This document shows positions 18,478 to 26,010 of a DNA stretch of 64,000 nt, piece after piece. The notes under the pieces were generated by a model that did not search any database, was not told where the DNA came from, and worked only from the letters and a program-made list of their open reading frames with translations. Numbering within the stretch: the stretch's first letter is position 1; each line of letters begins with the position of its first letter. Location of the stretch: contig NZ_SJPI01000002.1 in the NCBI RefSeq assembly GCF_007859865.1, positions 1,136,721-1,200,720 on the forward strand, in the 5' to 3' direction. The position numbers and the translations under genes were made by a program. Origin of the DNA: Rubripirellula amarantea (lineage in GTDB: Bacteria > Planctomycetota > Planctomycetia > Pirellulales > Pirellulaceae).

Positions 18478-18792
18478 CTAGGTTGCCGCCTTCGTGAATT
18501 TTGCACCGAGCAGGTTCGCCACTTGTTCGACGGACGCTTTCGCGGCGGCGGGCCGCGTGGTGACACAAGGATTGAAATCGTCGGGCTTGAATGCTTTGCG
18601 GCGTCGTTTTCGGTCGCGGTTGACTTCGGCGGTGATCCACACCAGCGTGCTGGCGAGCTGCCAATCGTGTTTACGCTTGGCGTCGATCATCCAGACCATT
18701 TGCCGCAGGGTTAGCGGTCCGGGGTCGACGCCGAGGATGCCGGCGAGGTGGCAGATTTCGCGTTCAAGCCGGGCACCTCCAGGTTCGCTTCC
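18478..18792 (-). CDS. Tail assembly chaperone, C-terminal frame (GT extension)
   Basis: In the frame -1 to the upstream chaperone, an open stretch encodes HLAGILGVDPGPLTLRQM, VWMIDAKRKHDWQLASTLVW and KAFKPDDFNPC. The layout resembles phage tail chaperone T domains, where a short 'dpgpltlre...w...a' pattern is common. It has no convincing start of its own: the nearest in-frame ATG is far upstream, inside the first chaperone. It most likely forms the end of a G-T fusion made by -1 frameshifting in the 82-base overlap. No canonical slippery heptamer was found, so slippage, an independent weak start or a sequence error all remain possible. Confidence 0.6.
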   Translation of the reverse strand, partial: GSEPGGARLEREICHLAGILGVDPGPLTLRQMVWMIDAKRKHDWQLASTLVWITAEVNRDRKRRRKAFKPDDFNPCVTTRPAAAKASVEQVANLLGAKFTKAAT

Positions 18793-19211
18793 AGTTCCGC
18801 GACCATCTTGTCCGCCAGGGTCGGATCGTCCAGCTTCCGATGCAGCATCTCCATCCCGCGTGCCGTCACCTCGCGTTGATGCGTCACCGCTTTGCTCAGC
18901 AGACGGCGTTGGTCCTCCGGGAGGAAGTCCAACAACGCTTCGACGAGTGCGTTGCGTGCTTCGGTCAAACAATCGCCGGACAAGCCGGACTCGAAGACCT
19001 CCTGGTCGACACTGTCCTTGTCCGCTTGCGGTTTGCAGACCGCGAATAGGACTTCACCAAGCAACAGGAAATCCTGCGTCATTTGCGGGATCAAATCACC
19101 GTCGACCGCATCGAGCAAGCGAACGCCGGTGAGCGTTTTCACGCGGCGAAGCGTGGTGTTGTCGATGTCAACGATCCAAACGCGACCGTGTCGGTCAACG
19201 AACTTTTGCAT
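18711..19211 (-). CDS. Tail assembly chaperone, N-terminal frame (G)
   Basis: The 166-residue protein lies between the tail tube and the tape measure, where siphoviruses encode the tail assembly chaperone. It opens with MQKFVDRHGRVWIVDID and is mostly helical, with a charged middle (LLDFLPEDQRRLLSKAVTHQ). The C-terminal SATSPASSASTPDR stretch looks like translation of the alternative frame rather than a folded part. It would keep the tape measure soluble during tail assembly. Confidence 0.7.
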   Translation of the reverse strand: MQKFVDRHGRVWIVDIDNTTLRRVKTLTGVRLLDAVDGDLIPQMTQDFLLLGEVLFAVCKPQADKDSVDQEVFESGLSGDCLTEARNALVEALLDFLPEDQRRLLSKAVTHQREVTARGMEMLHRKLDDPTLADKMVAELEANLEVPGLNAKSATSPASSASTPDR

Positions 19212-19343
19212 GGGACTTCGGGGTTGAGGTGGTTTGGGCTAGAATGGTGGCAAGCGAGTTGCTAGAGCCGAACTTAGGTCAAACTCGCGTCGAAGCGGTC
19301 GAGTGTGATCGCGACGATGTTCAAGTAATCATCGGAGAACATC

Positions 19344-19541
19344 ATGACACTTGAAGAAATTGAACAGACGATCGTTGATCTTCCGCCTGATCAGATGGCG
19401 AAGTTTCGCGAGTGGTTTCTCGAATTCGATGCCAAGCGTTTTGACGAACGCATTGAGCAAGATGCAAAGAGTGGTCGCTTGGACCAACTTGCCGCTGAAG
19501 CGTTGAAAGAGCACGCTGCCGGCCGAACCTCGTCGCTGTGA
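19344..19541 (+). CDS. Type II antitoxin-like protein
   Basis: The 65-residue protein begins MTLEEIEQTIVDLPPDQM and has the KFREWFLEFDAKRFDERIEQD segment of addiction-module antitoxin-like proteins that accompany RelE/ParE-type toxins. A GGAG site sits about seven bases upstream of the ATG. Its stop overlaps the toxin start by four bases, a typical antitoxin-first arrangement. It is transcribed against the flanking tail genes. Confidence 0.75.
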   Translation: MTLEEIEQTIVDLPPDQMAKFREWFLEFDAKRFDERIEQDAKSGRLDQLAAEALKEHAAGRTSSL

Positions 19542-19795
19542 ATCATCGAACGACATCGGGTTTTTGGCAGCTCTACGGTGAGTTGCCTGAAGCCATCCGA
19601 AATCTCGCTGACAAGAATTTCGATCTGTTGAAGCAGGACTTAGCACACCCATCTTTGCACTTCAAAAAGGTTGGACGCTTTCGATCCGCAAGAGTCGGAC
19701 TCAACTATCGCGTTTTGGCGGTTGAGATCGACGAGGGGTTGCTTTGGTTTTGGATCGGCGACCATGCGAGCTACGAACGCATGATCGGATCGTAA
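19538..19795 (+). CDS. RelE/ParE-like toxin
   Basis: The 85-residue basic protein shows the RelE/ParE fold pattern: an N-terminal helix (SGFWQLYGELPEAIRNLADKNF), then HPSLHFKKVGRFRSARVGLNYRVLAVEI and a final LLWFWIGDHASYERMI with the conserved Gly-Asp-His-x-x-Tyr ending. The arginines in RFRSARVG and NYRVL are the usual candidates for mRNA or gyrase contacts. Partner of the antitoxin just upstream. It would maintain the prophage or abort infections. Confidence 0.8.
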   Translation: MNHRTTSGFWQLYGELPEAIRNLADKNFDLLKQDLAHPSLHFKKVGRFRSARVGLNYRVLAVEIDEGLLWFWIGDHASYERMIGS

Positions 19796-19820
19796 CGCCG
19801 TATTTTCGTTCGCGCATTCA

Positions 19821-20234
19821 CTATGGCGAACCGCCGCCAACATTCATGCCGCTGCCGGATGCGGACTGAGTCGGCTTGAGTGTCACGTCTGCCGAGACGA
19901 CTTCTTCGAGGTTTTGGTTGACGTTGAAGTTCATGACTTCGCAGGTCAATGTCAGTGCTCCGCCGGCGTCGGTGATGCCGACATCGGTGGGTGAGCCGCT
20001 CGACCAGAGTCCTTGCAGCATTCCGAAAGCTGTGTCGCCGGATTTGTTGAGTACGGTGAATTCAATCGACGCATCTTTGAGCGTGCCGACGGTGGCTCGC
20101 CAACCGTTGTTGTCGCGGGTTGAGGCATCGGCCTCCGCCTTTTCGAGTGTGACGGTCAAGTCTTTTACGTTCTTGATTTCGGCACCGTCGATCGTCAGGA
20201 CGGCGTCGAGACCGAGTTTTACTTCAGCGGACAT
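19821..20234 (-). CDS. Major tail tube protein
   Basis: The 137-residue protein (VKLGLDAVLTIDGAEIKNVKDLTVTLEKAEADASTRDNNGWRA, read here in pieces) matches the tail-tube family: the N-terminal strand pair, the acidic Thr/Arg loop with DNNGWRAT, and TLKDASIEFTVL. Such proteins stack as hexamers round the tape measure. It sits between the tail-completion protein and the chaperones, as expected. No sheath protein was seen, which supports a siphovirus. Confidence 0.85.
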   Translation of the reverse strand: MSAEVKLGLDAVLTIDGAEIKNVKDLTVTLEKAEADASTRDNNGWRATVGTLKDASIEFTVLNKSGDTAFGMLQGLWSSGSPTDVGITDAGGALTLTCEVMNFNVNQNLEEVVSADVTLKPTQSASGSGMNVGGGSP

Positions 20235-20264
20235 TGAGGTTTGGTTCCATCCTGTGTCGGGAAA

Positions 20265-20822
20265 TTACTTGACGGAGTCCCGCCAGAATTTGGGGAGTTG
20301 GCTGCGGTGGGTGTCGAGAGCCGGTTTCATGAACGGTCGCTTGGGATAGCGGCCAGGTTTGGTTGCTCCGCGACGTTGGTTTTCTTCGTCGATCAGCCGG
20401 CGGGCGCGGTTGGCTTGGGCGGAGGTTCGTAGTTCGATGCGGGCGAACTTGCCGGGCCGGATCGCTCGGATGGGGCCGTGCTGACCGACTCGGAAGCGAT
20501 GGCGTTTGAGGCGTCGACGTTTCTTTGCCTTGCCGCCGAACTCGTGGAGGTGCCACAGTTGGCCGGAGATTTCGTTGACCGGGCCGATGACGACACCCGG
20601 TGCGCGGCGGTCGACTTCGTAGCGGAACGAACGACGTAGCCGGCCAGTCGGCGAACTGGGGGCGGTGCCGGGCCGCGACGGGTTCTTGCGTTTGCGAATC
20701 GAGCGATACGCGGTCTTGCGGATCGCTCCGCCGGCGTGACCAAGCGAATTGAACGACGCTTTGTCGACTTTCGTCTTGACGCGGTTCGCATTGAAGCGAA
20801 CTCGCGTCCGGATGTGCATCAC
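20265..20822 (-). CDS. HK97 gp10-like tail completion protein
   Basis: The 185-residue, strongly basic protein resembles the HK97 gp10 family by size and position: an Arg/Lys-rich start, RPGTAPSSPTGRLRRSF, VIGPVNEISGQLWHLHEFGG, and a C-terminal PKRPFMKPALD segment that is a hallmark of this group. It links the head-tail connector to the tail tube. The start overlaps the upstream stop by four bases. Confidence 0.75.
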   Translation of the reverse strand: MMHIRTRVRFNANRVKTKVDKASFNSLGHAGGAIRKTAYRSIRKRKNPSRPGTAPSSPTGRLRRSFRYEVDRRAPGVVIGPVNEISGQLWHLHEFGGKAKKRRRLKRHRFRVGQHGPIRAIRPGKFARIELRTSAQANRARRLIDEENQRRGATKPGRYPKRPFMKPALDTHRSQLPKFWRDSVK

Positions 20823-21271
20823 TTGGCGAGTTCAAACGTGAGCGTCAGAAGGCTGGTGAACTGATTGAACTGAGTCCAGTGCTCGGTAGAGTACAGGACC
20901 GAATTCTCGACCTTGATGCAGCGGGCGGCGACGTAGGAGTTGAGTCGTTTGAGACGGAAGTAGTCGGCGATCTCTTCGACAAAGTACACCAGCGGGTCAA
21001 TTTCTTTGGCGTCGCCCTTGCTGAACTTCTTTTGAACCGCGACGTCGATGGTGGCGTGGTACTTGTTGGTGGCTCGGTCGAGCGGTAGGTATTCGACTTC
21101 GCGGGGTACGACGGAGACTCGAAGTTCCTTCATGTCTTCGAGGTCGAAGTCGGGAACGTACAAGCGAGCCGCGGTGATGTTTTTCTTGGACAGGTCGGCG
21201 GCGTTGATTTCGGCCACGACGCTGTCGGCGATTTGGATGACGGTGGCGGGCGTGGCGGCGGTTGCAGTCAT
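20819..21271 (-). CDS. Head-tail joining or minor tail protein
   Basis: The 150-residue protein (start MTATAATPATVIQIADSVV) has an acidic front, a central VPREVEYLPLDRATNKYHATIDVAV strand region and a Cys/Tyr-containing end. The ATG at 21271 overlaps the upstream stop in ATGA, which decides the start; the open frame extends far upstream without meaning. By position it is a tail terminator-like or connector protein. The family is not certain. Confidence 0.7.
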   Translation of the reverse strand: MTATAATPATVIQIADSVVAEINAADLSKKNITAARLYVPDFDLEDMKELRVSVVPREVEYLPLDRATNKYHATIDVAVQKKFSKGDAKEIDPLVYFVEEIADYFRLKRLNSYVAARCIKVENSVLYSTEHWTQFNQFTSLLTLTFELAK

Positions 21272-21648
21272 GTGATGGTGTCGACCAGTTTGGTGTGGAT
21301 GCGAAGTTTGACTCGGAAGGGATCGCTGTATCGCCACGGCGGTTCGCTGCCGATCGACATCAGCTCGTAGACGAACGTGGTGTCGCCGTCGGTTTCGAGG
21401 ATGCGATCGCCGCGGCGGGGCCAGGTGCCGATGGGCGAGGCCAGCAGATCTTTGGTGTTGATCAGGAAGTCGCGAACTTGGGCGCGGGTGATGACGCCTT
21501 CGCCGTCGTCTTGCTCGTATTCGGACTTGCCGATGGTCGCCGGCAAGTCGACGGAGACTTCGTCGCGTTGGTACGTGACCATCCGCGAGGCGAACCGGGT
21601 CAGCTTGGCGGCGAGCCAAGACTGACCTTTGTGAAGCATGTCGCTCAT
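21268..21648 (-). CDS. Head-tail connector protein
   Basis: The 126-residue protein (GQSWLAAKLTRFASRMVTYQRDE; WPRRGDRILETDGDTTFVYELM) has a helix followed by an all-strand domain, consistent with a head-tail stopper. It is coupled by ATGA overlaps to both neighbours in the connector region. I recognise no precise family. Confidence 0.65.
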   Translation of the reverse strand: MSDMLHKGQSWLAAKLTRFASRMVTYQRDEVSVDLPATIGKSEYEQDDGEGVITRAQVRDFLINTKDLLASPIGTWPRRGDRILETDGDTTFVYELMSIGSEPPWRYSDPFRVKLRIHTKLVDTIT

Positions 21649-23219
21649 TTGGCGGCGGTGCGTTTGCGGGTTCGCGTCGCCGCCGGCTTTGCTCGTGGCT
21701 TTGGTGCCGGCGGTTCCGGTTCGACTTCGTCATCGACGTTCGCCAAGTTGACGGCCAGGTCGTTGACGATTCGTTTGACCTTGGCCTTGGCGAACTTGCC
21801 GATGAAGTAGAGGACGAAGAACGCGATGAGCGACCACGTGACGATGTCTCGCATCGACGGGAACGGCCAAAGTTCTCGCAAGCGTTCGCCGGGACGACGG
21901 AGCAAATGGTTTTCGAGTTCACCTTGTTCGCGGTTGCGTGGCAGGCTCGGGAACAGTCCACCGCCGCCACGGTCTTGTCCGTATTGCTGGGGTTGTTGCT
22001 GACGGCGATCGGGAAGCGGGCATTGGCCGTTGGGGCAATTGCCGGACGTGGTCAGGTAGCAGCCGCAGTTTTGGCAACAGCTTCCTTGGTATGCGAGTGC
22101 CGGCGGACTGGATTGCGGTCCTTCGGTGACGGAGTCTTGATAGAGCAACATGATGTCGCGATCGGAACCGGTGGCGGGGATGCCACTTGGTAGTCGTTGA
22201 GCTCGAATGGATTCGACATCGCGTTCGATTGCGAATGGGTCTGAGTATTTCAAGATGACTTCGTCGGATTCGCCTTGGTTCTCTTCACCGTCAGCGACTT
22301 CGGGTTTGGTCGTTTTGTCCTCGTCGACTTTGGTGCTGAGTGGCACGGCGTTTGGTGGCGGGACGAGTAGCACGGACGAGGTCGTTTGCTTGCCGCTGAG
22401 CCCTGCCCAGACTTCTTGATGCGTCATCGCGATGCCGTAACCGTGCGTTTCACCTCGGCCATCGAGTCCGTGACCGCCCGAGTCGGTGCTTCGCCACGCG
22501 ATCAAGCCGATGATTTGAGCCTCGCCTCCATTGACGTCGAAGATCGCGGAGCCGGATCGGCCGCCGGCCGGCATGGGCACAAAGTGGATCGTGTCGCCTC
22601 CGTTGGCTTGTCGGCGGAGTGCGAAACCTTCAAAGGCGGTCGGCCATCGCCCGCTGGGGCAACCCACCGAAAAGATGTTCTGGTAGTTAAACGAGTCTTG
22701 CGAATCGGCGAGCGGGATCACCGGCGGGCGGTAGTTGCCAAGTGCCCGACGATCGACGCGAACGACAGCGATGTCGCGGTAAGCTCGCGGGATGTAGGCG
22801 ACCGCGACCGTTTCCGCTTCGATCGGCCGGGACTGGTGTCCTTCTTTCCAAAACTCGACTTGGACGCGGTTGCCTAGGCCGGTTCCGGCGACGTGGGCGT
22901 TGGTGAGAACGTAGAGATGTTCTTCGCTTTCGCGGAACAACGTGCCGCTGCCCATCGAGTTGCCGTTGCGGATACGCACGGTGGCTTCGCGGCAGGTGTC
23001 GTGCAAGTCGCCAGCGGTCGCGACGGTGCCGAACATGCTCAGCGCGATCGCGAGCAAGACCGCTTTGGTGGATCGGATCGAATCGCCGATGATCCAGGCG
23101 GCGATGAGGATGGTTGCCAAGAGCTTGACCTCGAACGGCAGCAAGAGAACAAGAACAACACCGCCGGCTGCCGCCCAGAAGCGTCGCGATTCAAAGAGGG
23201 TTTTGAGTTTGTCTTCCAT
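21645..23219 (-). CDS. Membrane-anchored trypsin-like serine protease
   Basis: The 524-residue protein has two N-terminal hydrophobic segments (about 14-47 and 52-70), ending in a possible cleavage site after SMFGTVATAG. A chymotrypsin-like domain (about 71-280) follows with the triad His109 (VLTNAHV), Asp149 (YRDIAVVRVD) and Ser222 (GGRSGSAIF). After a linker come a Cys-rich stretch (CCQNCGCYL, CPNGQCPL), a Gln-rich segment, another hydrophobic helix near 450-470 and a basic C-terminus. It sits in the head-connector operon between the DUF2190 genes and the connectors. Trypsin-type, membrane-anchored proteases are not standard phage head genes. A role in processing virion proteins, breaching the envelope or acting on a host protein is possible. 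Confidence 0.85.
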   Translation of the reverse strand: MEDKLKTLFESRRFWAAAGGVVLVLLLPFEVKLLATILIAAWIIGDSIRSTKAVLLAIALSMFGTVATAGDLHDTCREATVRIRNGNSMGSGTLFRESEEHLYVLTNAHVAGTGLGNRVQVEFWKEGHQSRPIEAETVAVAYIPRAYRDIAVVRVDRRALGNYRPPVIPLADSQDSFNYQNIFSVGCPSGRWPTAFEGFALRRQANGGDTIHFVPMPAGGRSGSAIFDVNGGEAQIIGLIAWRSTDSGGHGLDGRGETHGYGIAMTHQEVWAGLSGKQTTSSVLLVPPPNAVPLSTKVDEDKTTKPEVADGEENQGESDEVILKYSDPFAIERDVESIRAQRLPSGIPATGSDRDIMLLYQDSVTEGPQSSPPALAYQGSCCQNCGCYLTTSGNCPNGQCPLPDRRQQQPQQYGQDRGGGGLFPSLPRNREQGELENHLLRRPGERLRELWPFPSMRDIVTWSLIAFFVLYFIGKFAKAKVKRIVNDLAVNLANVDDEVEPEPPAPKPRAKPAATRTRKRTAAK

Positions 23220-23234
23220 GACGGCGACACTTCC

Positions 23235-23585
23235 TTATTGTTTGAGACGAACGAGAACTCGCAGCGTGCTCGGCGGTGCGTCTTCGACGGCGATGCCGAT
23301 CATCGAATGCTCGTAAGCGTTCTTGATGACGTGGTGACTGATCTTGGACCAGTAAAGAATCGTGCCGGCCGGGATGTTGGTCGTCGGGTCTTTGACGAGG
23401 TTGAACACGCCGGCGACCGTGATGCTGCCGCGTGACTTGGGGCAGATGCCGTACTTGGCAACGCCGACCAGTTTGCCCAGCACGACGACGTTGCCGGCCG
23501 GGATTTCAGCTTCGGTAACAATCGGGATCGCCACGCCCTCGTGGACGAACGTCGCCCCGATGGGTGCGATGATGGGATTGTTCAC
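23235..23585 (-). CDS. DUF2190-like decoration protein B
   Basis: The 116-residue protein (IPAGNVVVLGKLVGVAKYG; ITVAGVFNLVKD; PAGTILYW) has the DUF2190 pattern of a small beta-rich protein usually next to the capsid gene. It resembles the next gene upstream, so the two are diverged duplicates. Probable capsid decoration protein. Confidence 0.75.
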   Translation of the reverse strand: MNNPIIAPIGATFVHEGVAIPIVTEAEIPAGNVVVLGKLVGVAKYGICPKSRGSITVAGVFNLVKDPTTNIPAGTILYWSKISHHVIKNAYEHSMIGIAVEDAPPSTLRVLVRLKQ

Positions 23586-23594
23586 GGCGGTTCA

Positions 23595-23924
23595 TCACTG
23601 GCTCAGGCGAACGCGGACGACGTTATCGGTTGGCTCGGCATCGTCGACGACCTTGCCGAGGAACACCGAGCCGTCGGGAACATCGGTGACGATGCCGTCA
23701 TTGGTCGCGTAAACCTTCTGTCCGGCGGTGTAGGTTTCGGCGTCGGCGGGGTCTTTGGGAAAGTCAAAGACGCCTTCGACCGCGATGGAACCGAGCGTGT
23801 CGGCTTTGAGATCGCGTTTGGTGACGCCGACCAGGTCGCCTTGGATGACGAGCGAACCAACGGGCACGTCAACGTCGGGCGTGAAGTCGACTTGCTTGCC
23901 GTCGTGAATGTATTGAGCTTGCAT
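23595..23924 (-). CDS. DUF2190-like decoration protein A
   Basis: The 109-residue protein (VPVGSLVIQGDLVGVTKRD; IAVEGVFDFPKD; YTAGQKVYATNDG) is a DUF2190 family member in the usual position after the capsid gene. Its order of elements matches its downstream paralog, with the same GVF and AG(Q/T) segments. Probable capsid decoration protein. Confidence 0.8.
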   Translation of the reverse strand: MQAQYIHDGKQVDFTPDVDVPVGSLVIQGDLVGVTKRDLKADTLGSIAVEGVFDFPKDPADAETYTAGQKVYATNDGIVTDVPDGSVFLGKVVDDAEPTDNVVRVRLSQ

Positions 23925-23973
23925 GGGTCTCGGTGTTTACGGTTGAGGAAGAAGGTCAAAGGTCAGCGGGCGA

Positions 23974-26010
23974 TCACTCGCCGGCGACTTTCACGGCGGC
24001 GCGGTGGTCTTGCGAGTTCACACCGAAGTCGATGTACGACCGGAAGCCCATGCCGAGCGTGTTCGGTGGCATTTCAACGCGTTCGATTATCGGCGTGCGG
24101 CGACCATTGAGGAACACGATCTCGAACGCCGGCAGCACGTTCGGATTGGCAAACAAGTACCACGCGGCGGCGCTGGCACCTGGGTAGTAGCTGTCCGATA
24201 GGTGCGGCGTCGAAATGATGCGGTACTTGTTGCGGTGCGGGTTGTCGACGGGGATCTTTGTCGGTGACCCCTGAGCGTCGATCATCAACTGCGACGAACC
24301 CATCAACAGTTCGGCTTCCGTTTCCAGTTCCACCGGCACGACCAAGTACTCGGGTCGGATATTGATCGGCTTTTGGTCCTTGGGTTTGCCGCCGGGGCCA
24401 GCCTTCTGCTTGCGGAAGGTGGTCTTGGCGACGGTCAATGCGTCGGGACCAAACTTGGTGTCGGCACCTTGCAGCAAGTTTGCATTTGACGACGAGAAGA
24501 AGCCAGCGTTCTTCAAGAGCAGAGTAAAGAACAGGTCGTCGATGGACTCCGCTCCGGATCGTCCCATTTGACGTGGGATGTCCATGAACGCGGACAAATC
24601 GTCGTTGATGATGTCGTGACGAGTCAGCGTCAGGATTTGACCGTACGTGTCGGCCTTGTTGCTGTATTTCTGTTCCGACAGTTTTCCGTGTTTCAGTTCG
24701 CCGTCGGGTGCGACTTGTTCAAAGCCACCGGTTCCGAGCAATCGATAGCGGGCGACTTCTTTGAAGTCGGTGACGGTGCCGACGCTGCACAGATCGAATG
24801 CGGCGATTGGCGTGTTTTGGTAAGCCGCCAGCAACGTCTTGTTCATGACGTTTTCCATGATGCTGGGCAGGCTCATGGAACTGAAACCGGCTCGGATGGT
24901 CGCCGTTCCGTCGCCGAAGACTCGCGGGACGTCGATGCCTTCACTGCGGGCACACTCGGCGACGAGTTCTCGCAGACCGATGTGGCGGAACGGGTCGGCG
25001 GCGTTGAGTGTCTTCTCGCCGTAGCTGGCAAGAAGAACCTTTTCTTCGATGCCGACCGACAAGCACGCGGCGGCTTCGAGGACTTCACGCGAATGACGAG
25101 GTTGGTTTTGAGTTTGCTCGGGAGCCTTGGGGCGTTCGCTTCGCAGCACGGCGAGTTCCGTTTTAGTGATGGACCAGCCTTGCTCGATCGCATCGGCTTC
25201 GATGTCGGGATGGTTCTCGGCACACAGCTTGCGAATGCCGGCGATGCGTCGGGACTCGGCAGCGGCTTGGGCACGCATTTCCTCGACCGGCGACTTCTCG
25301 GCGGGTTTCGTTTCGGTCTTTGGCTTCGTGCTCATGCTCAGACTTGCGTTGACAGGTTCGAGGTCGTCGGTGGTTTCGGGTGTGGTGTCTTCGGGCTCAT
25401 CGCCGGGGTCTTCCACGTCGGCGTAGTTGCCGGCGGCGACACGGGCCTCGGTGTTGTCGTCGGCACCGAGAGCAACGAACGAGACTTCGCCGAGCGTTGA
25501 TTTCCGGGCGATGTAGACCGGGCCTTTTTGTTCGCGGCCGTTGGCTTGAGCGGTCTTGCCTTCGGGGATGAAGACGACCTTGTCGGCGCTGGCACCGAGC
25601 GATGCCTGCCAAGGGAATCCGTTCTCGCTGGTCGCGATGACTTCTTGAGCGGTTGTGCCAACGCCACTGATGACGCCGGCGACAACGAGTGATTTGTCGT
25701 TGATCGTGATGTCGTCGGTGTGTCCGACGATGCTGCCGCGATCGTGGTCTTTTAGGATTGGTCGCGACTTGCGAGTGACTCGCATGCCCGCGAGGTCAAC
25801 GACGATAGGGTAAGGCCAACCGCCCAATCGCATCGCGCCGCCGGTGTAGGCGGTCATGCTGAACTTGCGAAGCGCCGGTTTGTCTTCACCGGCTTCTTCG
25901 GCCGCGGCGAGTTGAATCGTCGCGGCGTCATCGCAAACGATACGCAACGAACTGGGGACCGATTCGGCTTCGGCTTCAATTGGGTTGTTGGCTTTGAGAC
26001 TCTTTGGCAT
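23974..26010 (-). CDS. Prohead protease-major capsid fusion protein
   Basis: The 678-residue protein joins two classical head proteins. Residues about 40-205 look like a prohead protease, with His89 in ILKDHDRG and Ser137 in PWQASLGAS as candidate active-site residues, and a GEVSFVALGADDNTEARVA ending. A Pro/Thr/Glu linker and helical region (about 205-330) looks like a scaffold. Residues about 335-678 are a HK97-like capsid domain (EGIDVPRVF, MENVMNKTLLAAYQNTP, FEIVFLNGRRTPIIERVEMPPNTLGMGF). Fusions of protease and capsid are known in phages but uncommon. Its 5' end overlaps the portal gene by 35 bases. Self-cleavage would be needed to free the mature capsid protein. Confidence 0.9.
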   Translation of the reverse strand: MPKSLKANNPIEAEAESVPSSLRIVCDDAATIQLAAAEEAGEDKPALRKFSMTAYTGGAMRLGGWPYPIVVDLAGMRVTRKSRPILKDHDRGSIVGHTDDITINDKSLVVAGVISGVGTTAQEVIATSENGFPWQASLGASADKVVFIPEGKTAQANGREQKGPVYIARKSTLGEVSFVALGADDNTEARVAAGNYADVEDPGDEPEDTTPETTDDLEPVNASLSMSTKPKTETKPAEKSPVEEMRAQAAAESRRIAGIRKLCAENHPDIEADAIEQGWSITKTELAVLRSERPKAPEQTQNQPRHSREVLEAAACLSVGIEEKVLLASYGEKTLNAADPFRHIGLRELVAECARSEGIDVPRVFGDGTATIRAGFSSMSLPSIMENVMNKTLLAAYQNTPIAAFDLCSVGTVTDFKEVARYRLLGTGGFEQVAPDGELKHGKLSEQKYSNKADTYGQILTLTRHDIINDDLSAFMDIPRQMGRSGAESIDDLFFTLLLKNAGFFSSSNANLLQGADTKFGPDALTVAKTTFRKQKAGPGGKPKDQKPINIRPEYLVVPVELETEAELLMGSSQLMIDAQGSPTKIPVDNPHRNKYRIISTPHLSDSYYPGASAAAWYLFANPNVLPAFEIVFLNGRRTPIIERVEMPPNTLGMGFRSYIDFGVNSQDHRAAVKVAGE

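Noticed and set aside
20819-21970. A 383-residue version of the head-tail joining protein
   Set aside because: The extra N-terminal part lies inside two other coding genes. The ATGA overlap at 21271 gives a clean start.
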